From: Hyphochytrium catenoides | Lineage: Eukaryota; Sar; Hyphochytriomycetes; Hyphochytriales; Hyphochytriaceae | Assembly (NCBI GenBank): GCA_900088475.1 | Contig: FLMG01001160.1 | Span: 147,922 to 159,819 of the forward strand | DNA: 11,898 nucleotides | Reading direction: 5' to 3' | Shown here: in pieces, positions 7,869-11,898 of the stretch | Layout of the letters: every line of letters starts with the position of its first letter | Position numbering within the stretch: position 1 is the first letter of the stretch | Made by a program: the position numbers and the translations under genes | The notes under the pieces: generated by a model | What the model saw: only the letters and a program-made list of their open reading frames with translations | Told to the model about the DNA's origin: nothing | The model's database searches: none

Positions 7869-9016
7869 GCCGGGCTGTCCTTCTCTTTCTGTGCTTCAGC
7901 AATACCCCCTTCTCCGAGATCTTCACTTCCCTTTGGTTGAGGACGAAGAACTTTCGGAGCTTGCGAGGGACATGGCCTTAGAGCGTCTTGCTGCTTGTTC
8001 TCTCTTGCTGGAGGAGGCGGAGGCGGAGGGAGAAAGCTAGGCAAGAGGCCGATGATAAGTGACAAGCATAGCACTGTGCAATCAAAAATCAATGATCAAC
8101 TGACCTGCCTGTAGCAGCCGTCAGGCTGGAGTCCGCTTCTAAAGCTTTCTCTTTCCTCCTGGTGGACTGGTCCTGGGCTCGCCCTCCTTTAAGTTTAATG
8201 CTAATAGTTTCCCCCTCTTTCAGCTTGAATCGGCTTTCAGCCTCTTCGCCTTCATTTTCCTCTTTATCTCCTTGCGGACAATAGAGACTCATTCCGAATG
8301 CCAAGTCTTATTGAGACTTTCATCTGTCTTACCTGTTGCGACCCCCTGCTTCTGTTCCTCCATAAGTTTGGGTAGCTGCAGCCGCTTAGCATAGCGCTCA
8401 TAGTCTTGCAGGCTTGCCTTAAAGTCGAAGGCGGTTTGGCGGTCGCGAAAACCTAGATGGTCATGTCATTGCACTCCGTTTCAAATCCAGCTTTTCCAAT
8501 ACGCGATCTCTTACCAATGCCAATGAGTGCATGTCGCCTTGTCTTAGCATCCTGCGAACGGGCTTTGATAAGCCATACCTTTTCACGCAGCCAGATAACT
8601 TTTCGACCAATGGCCTACGTACCTCTATCCTTAGAGCAAAGTACCGTGAAGAGTCTATCACTGAAGCTGCGTACGACTCAACCGTCAGGGCTCCTTGGAT
8701 CCTTATCGGAGCTTCAGCAAACAGAATCTACACGTGTCAGACCCCTTTTGTGAGTGTTGCAACAGAACGAGAAGGAAGCATGAGCAGCGCCCTATGACAG
8801 CCCACGCACCGAATGGCCGTCTGCCGTCTTCTTTCCTCTCTCGTACAAGCGGACAAAGCAAAGATCTCCTTTCTGTATCACCTTAAGGCTGCATGTAGTG
8901 AGAGGAGTCTCTATACCCCAGCTGTCTGCCCGATGGCCGTGCGAGGTGGTCAATGGTGGAATCTTATGTATAAACACCTCGTTCGACGACATCGTCACTT
9001 GCTCAATCTCGGTCAT
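7808..9016 (-). CDS. NECAP: NECAP-family adaptin-ear-binding coat-associated protein (endocytosis)
   Basis: Complete, 287 residues (human NECAPs are of similar size). Exons on the minus strand: 9016-8810, 8727-8623, 8551-8515, 8452-8333, 8270-8105, 8036-7808 (864 nt, exact codons). An in-frame TGA lies five codons before the ATG. The N-terminal PHear domain shows NEVFIHKIPPLTTSHGHRAD-W, CFVRLYERG, LFAEAPI, VIDSSRYFALRIE, HALIGIGFRDRQTAFDF and SLQDYERYAKR, the last two rebuilt across introns. The middle has FKLKEGETISIKL, the counterpart of the FKEGQTIKL segment of animal NECAPs. A run of seven Pro (215-221) follows, and the protein ends in an acidic stretch with WGDF (281-284), a WxxF motif of the kind that binds the AP-2 alpha ear. 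The second, C-terminal WVQF of animal NECAPs is absent. By family knowledge it acts in the cytosol on clathrin/AP-2 coated pits. Its 3' end overlaps the end of the SGNH gene, and it is divergent from the Sec24 gene. Confidence 0.93.
8010..8030. repeat. Short GGAGGC-type repeat encoding the poly-Pro run of NECAP
   Basis: The plus strand shows repeated GGAGGC/GGAGGA units, which on the minus strand read as CCT/CCG/CCC codons for seven consecutive prolines, starting two residues after the last splice junction. It is a simple coding repeat and a likely site of length variation. Confidence 0.7.
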
Positions 9017-9113
9017 TGTTAGGACACTTCAGTTCAACTCCAAGACGTTGGCCTTCAAGGTCTGATTAGGCCTTTCAGTTTTGGCTCTGGATGGGGACGT
9101 GGTACGAGGGATT

Positions 9114-9127
9114 GAGCTCTGAGCTCT
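9114..9127. repeat. Tandem GAGCTCT motif in the divergent spacer
   Basis: Two directly adjacent copies of GAGCTCT, each containing the palindrome GAGCTC, about 100 nt upstream of the NECAP start. A third GAGCTC lies 60 nt further on (9186-9191). They could be transcription-factor sites shared by the divergent pair; this is inference from position only. Confidence 0.4.
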
Positions 9128-9266
9128 GGTCAGCACTTGACATCGCCGATTGACGAGAGAAGCAAGAAGTCATCACCAAGATCAAGAGCTCTGCCTCGCA
9201 TTCTGATTGACATCTGAATCAATGTGAGAGCCGTTGCCGGCCAGACTTTCGCCTCTGTTACAACTT

Positions 9267-9282
9267 CTGAAGATCTGAAGAT
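9267..9282. repeat. Perfect tandem 8-mer CTGAAGAT
   Basis: Two adjacent identical copies of CTGAAGAT upstream of the Sec24 start, within a frame that is open on the plus strand. It may be a chance duplication or a 5'-leader element; no function can be read. Confidence 0.35.
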
Positions 9283-9424
9283 TCATCAATGCAAAGTCCA
9301 ATTCTCTTTGACCTTTCATGGCTCCGTCCGCCGACAGCGCCATCATTCCTGTGACACAGCCTCGTTGCAGAGATCCAACCTGCCAACTCGAAGAAAGAAG
9401 CATACCCTTAACACCCTTCGGGAA

Positions 9425-11898
9425 ATGAACAGAAAGCAGAAGCACCTCTCTGCCGGCCTCAAACGGCCCTTGCAGTTCACGACCGATGTTTTTCCAGAGA
9501 CAGGTAGCTTTTAGCTCAGCCCCACCTGTCCTCTCTGGCGACTCACGCTTCCACCTCTACCCTAACAAGCTGCCGTCAAGGACCGAAGTGGTTTGCCCTG
9601 GGGCTGTGTGGTGCAGCCCTTTTGCCGCCAGGGAGACGACCACACTGAAGAGGAGATCTATTCCGGCATACCGGTCCCGGACATTGCCCGATGCGCGGCT
9701 TGTGGTGGCTATATAAACCCGTTCTGCAGCGTGTCTCTCCATAGGTCTACTGTCTCTGCACGCCGCTTTCATTCCGTCTGCTATATCCCTCCTATACCGT
9801 AACAGCGCTGACCAATCTGCTAGATGTAGCAGCGCTGATCTCTCAATGCTTTCTGCAGATGGCACTGCTGCCTCTGCAGGCACGTCAACGAGTTCAAAGC
9901 TCTCACAACGGACCGTTATCTACGGGAGCGATCTCCACTAGAGCTTCGACGAGACTTTATAGAGTTTGCAGTTGAGCCTCAAAAGACGAAAACGTAGCTC
10001 CTTCCTTCGAAACACCCTTCTTTCGCAGCCCTTGCTCACTTTTGGTCACGCTCTTATTTGCAGGGCTAGAACCTCGTGTGCTGAAGGAGTGACGTTGCCC
10101 TGTCTGTTTGTGATTGACACCGCCGGAAACAGAGATTATCTGGAAAAGCTGGGAGCAGCCATCGTAAAGGCAATATCATCGCTTGATGACTGCTATGCTG
10201 TGGGTAGGAGCATGTCAAGGCTTGATGCTTTCTATAGACCAATACTTCTCTCGCCCGACCGGCACGACCTTGCGCCACCATCAACTAAGTCCGCTAATGT
10301 GCGTTCGATCTTAGGCATTGTCACCTATGGGGATCGCTTGGGATTCTGCCGTCTTCAGGGGGAAGTTCCTGTCATAGAGGTAAGTCTACATCTTTCCAAC
10401 GCTGATTAACATTCACTTATCCCACTTTCACCTGCGGTCTCCTAGAGTATTCCATAGAGCATTCTCCCCCCAGTGCTGTTGTTCGATTGCTTTCCCTGGC
10501 TTGGCATGTCCCCCAGTCCTCGTTCTCCTTGTCTAAATAGTCACTTTCCTACTGCTACCTGATTAGCACTATAGCCCTCTAAAAGGCACTAGGTTTGCCC
10601 CGAGTCCAAATGACGAGGAGGCAGGTCTATTTGCTGACACCTTAGAGGAGGTCACGGACATCTCCGAACTCGTATCCTTCTCTGAATTATTGGTGCCTCT
10701 CAGCACTTTCCGAGAGAAAGTACAAGCAGCAGTCCCCTTTATTCTCGGTTATTATGCTGACCGCCTCACAGAGAAAACCAGATCACCAGTTAGGTAAGGG
10801 CCATGCATTGTCTTCGCTTCCAGCTTCTGAAGGCTGGTGCCAATTGGACTTGAACCTGCATTCAGGGCATTCGGTCCGGCAATGGAGGCTCTCGTTCAGC
10901 TATTTAGGGTTGCTTTGAAGGGAGAGTTAGAAGAAACTGGGATTCACCCCATTGCACCGCGTCTCTATTGTATAAGCCACGGAATACCAAATTACGGCTC
11001 CGGAGCCTTAGACGGTGAGGCTTCCTACCCCTGCCTTTTAATGCTCGATAGTTGGCCTTCTCTTACCCTCTGCGTTTGGGGGTAGCCTCTAGGTATGATT
11101 CTGTCACTTTCCAGTCGTCAGTGACTATGATCCGTCCACAATCATCGTTCTACGAAAGATTAGGTAGGGCAAGTAAGGAAAAGGCTGGTAATTATAGCAA
11201 AGCAAGTCATATGAGTAATTGATTGGCGAAAAGTGTAGAGCAACGAAGCCTGCAGATAGCCCTTCATTGCAGGTGGAAGGGATTGGGCTGACTAGTTCTC
11301 TAAGGTCAGGAGTGCGCTGCATTGGGGATCTGCTGCAACCTCTTTTTGGTCTCTGACCTGCAGTACATGGACTTGGCGTCATTACAGCCTTTGGCCTCTC
11401 TCACTGGAGGAGAAGTCTTCTACTACCATTCCCTCGAAAAGGGCGATTTTGACATGGTATCTGCTTTTTCTCTTCTGTTATCCATCGCTATGGAAGAGCT
11501 CGGCTACTGCGCCTTTATCAGGCACTATGTGTAATTGTTCTATTCCCAGGATCTCCAACGTAACCTAGAGACAACTTATGCTCATCAGGTAAACCCAGGG
11601 TTCGCCATTCCTGTTGCGGTTCTGGAGGAAGTAACCGTGGCCTTTCCTTGTCCGTTGAGGTAGTGTCTTTTACGCATTCGCTGCAGTTACGGCTTTGAGC
11701 CGCGAGATAACGGGGTGTACGGCCACCTTAAACAAGACCTAGACTATGGCCAGCTGTGGGCGATATCGGGCTGCATCCCCAGCAGGACCTTTGCTTTTGA
11801 TTTTCAGTTCACCAATGCTAATGGTAAGCCTCCTGGGCACATTTGTCAAGCATGGATTAACCGCTCTAATAAACGGAAGGCGATGTGAGAGGACAGCA
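9425..11898 (+). CDS. SEC24: Sec24-type COPII coat subunit, 5' part (continues beyond window)
   Basis: Cargo-binding COPII subunit acting at ER exit sites with Sec23. Exons: 9425-9503, 9570-9744, 9859-9993, 10064-10379, 10567-10793, 10866-11014, 11122-11163, 11305-11456, 11550-11588, 11664-11823, then a donor (GTAAGC) leading out of the window; 491 residues visible. Order: RPLQFTTDVFPET and LPWGCVVQPF, the usual segment before the zinc finger; zinc finger C68-x2-C71-GGYINPF...RWHC88-x2-C91 rebuilt across a 114-nt intron; SPLELRRDFIEFAVEP; trunk LPCLFVIDTAG and ILGIVTYGDRLGFCRL; FGPAMEAL; YGSGAL; FYERLGQECAA; LFLVSDLQYMDLASLQPLAS and GGEVFYYHS; then LLRIRCS and TFAFDFQF of the beta-sandwich. 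DLASL with the Tyr-rich strand favours Sec24 over Sec23. The vWA-like trunk has an extra stretch of about 35 residues after AISSLDDC. The start is uncertain: from this ATG almost no N-terminal Pro-rich region exists, so an upstream exon is possible. Confidence 0.91.

Larger units (their letters stand above)
9017..9424. promoter_or_regulatory. Divergent promoter region between NECAP and Sec24 genes
   Basis: About 400 nt separate the NECAP ATG (9016, minus) from the first usable in-frame ATG of Sec24 (9425, plus). It must contain both promoters unless Sec24 has an unseen upstream exon. Three GAGCTC palindromes lie here: two form a perfect tandem GAGCTCTGAGCTCT at 9114-9127, and a third is at 9186-9191. 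A tandem CTGAAGAT pair lies at 9267-9282. No TATA box is evident. The frame of the first Sec24 exon stays open leftward to 9224, so 9224-9424 could be coding if an earlier exon feeds into it. An ATG at 9318 is out of that frame. Confidence 0.45.

Noticed and set aside
9664-9750. Reading the zinc-finger exon as Sec23 because of its NPFC motif
   Set aside because: The flanks (LPWGCVVQPF before, RSPLELRR-IEFAVEP after) and the DLASL-Tyr-rich strand later fit Sec24 better.
9557-9883. Minus-strand 108-codon open frame opposite the Sec24 zinc finger
   Set aside because: The plus strand encodes a well-matched zinc finger and flanks once the introns are removed, so this is a shadow.
11589-11690. Reading through HQVNPGFAIPVAV as Sec24 coding sequence
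   Set aside because: The frame meets a stop. Splicing 11589-11663 in phase instead gives CLLRIRCSYGF, matching the family's RIRC strand.

Overview
This is nuclear DNA of an intron-rich, gene-dense eukaryote, probably a unicellular alga or another protist. I infer this from five genes split by short GT-AG introns (about 50-220 nt) that can be spliced in phase by hand, from the narrow spacing between genes, and from the gene content: Mediator kinase, NECAP, Sec24 and a Ctr copper transporter. The lineage cannot be fixed from the sequence alone.

Layout: (1) 1-1091, plus strand, 3' half of a PP2C-type protein phosphatase. (2) 3713-1289, minus strand, a complete 12-exon CDK8-type cyclin-dependent kinase, converging on the phosphatase. 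(3) 3714-4697, about 1 kb between two divergent genes, with only a weak orphan open frame. (4) 4698-5966, plus strand, an intronless secreted or membrane protein that fuses two YHS-like metal-binding domains to a Ctr copper-transporter domain; it is the most unusual gene here. (5) 6186-7868, plus strand, an SGNH/GDSL-hydrolase-like protein in six exons whose Ser and Asn catalytic positions are both replaced. (6) 9016-7808, minus strand, a complete six-exon NECAP endocytic adaptor whose 3' end overlaps the tail of the SGNH gene. (7) about 9017-9424, a short divergent spacer. (8) about 9425 to beyond 11898, plus strand, a COPII coat subunit of the Sec24 type, ten exons visible, continuing past the window.

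The genes do not form one pathway. Two of them (NECAP in clathrin/AP-2 endocytosis, Sec24 in ER export) act in vesicle traffic and share a short divergent promoter region. The other products act in signalling (PP2C), transcription (CDK8), copper handling (YHS-Ctr) and an unknown process (SGNH-like). The exon models are hand-built. For CDK8, NECAP, SGNH and PP2C the summed exon lengths are exact multiples of three, and every junction restores the expected family motif. I found no tRNA, rRNA, CRISPR array or transposon.
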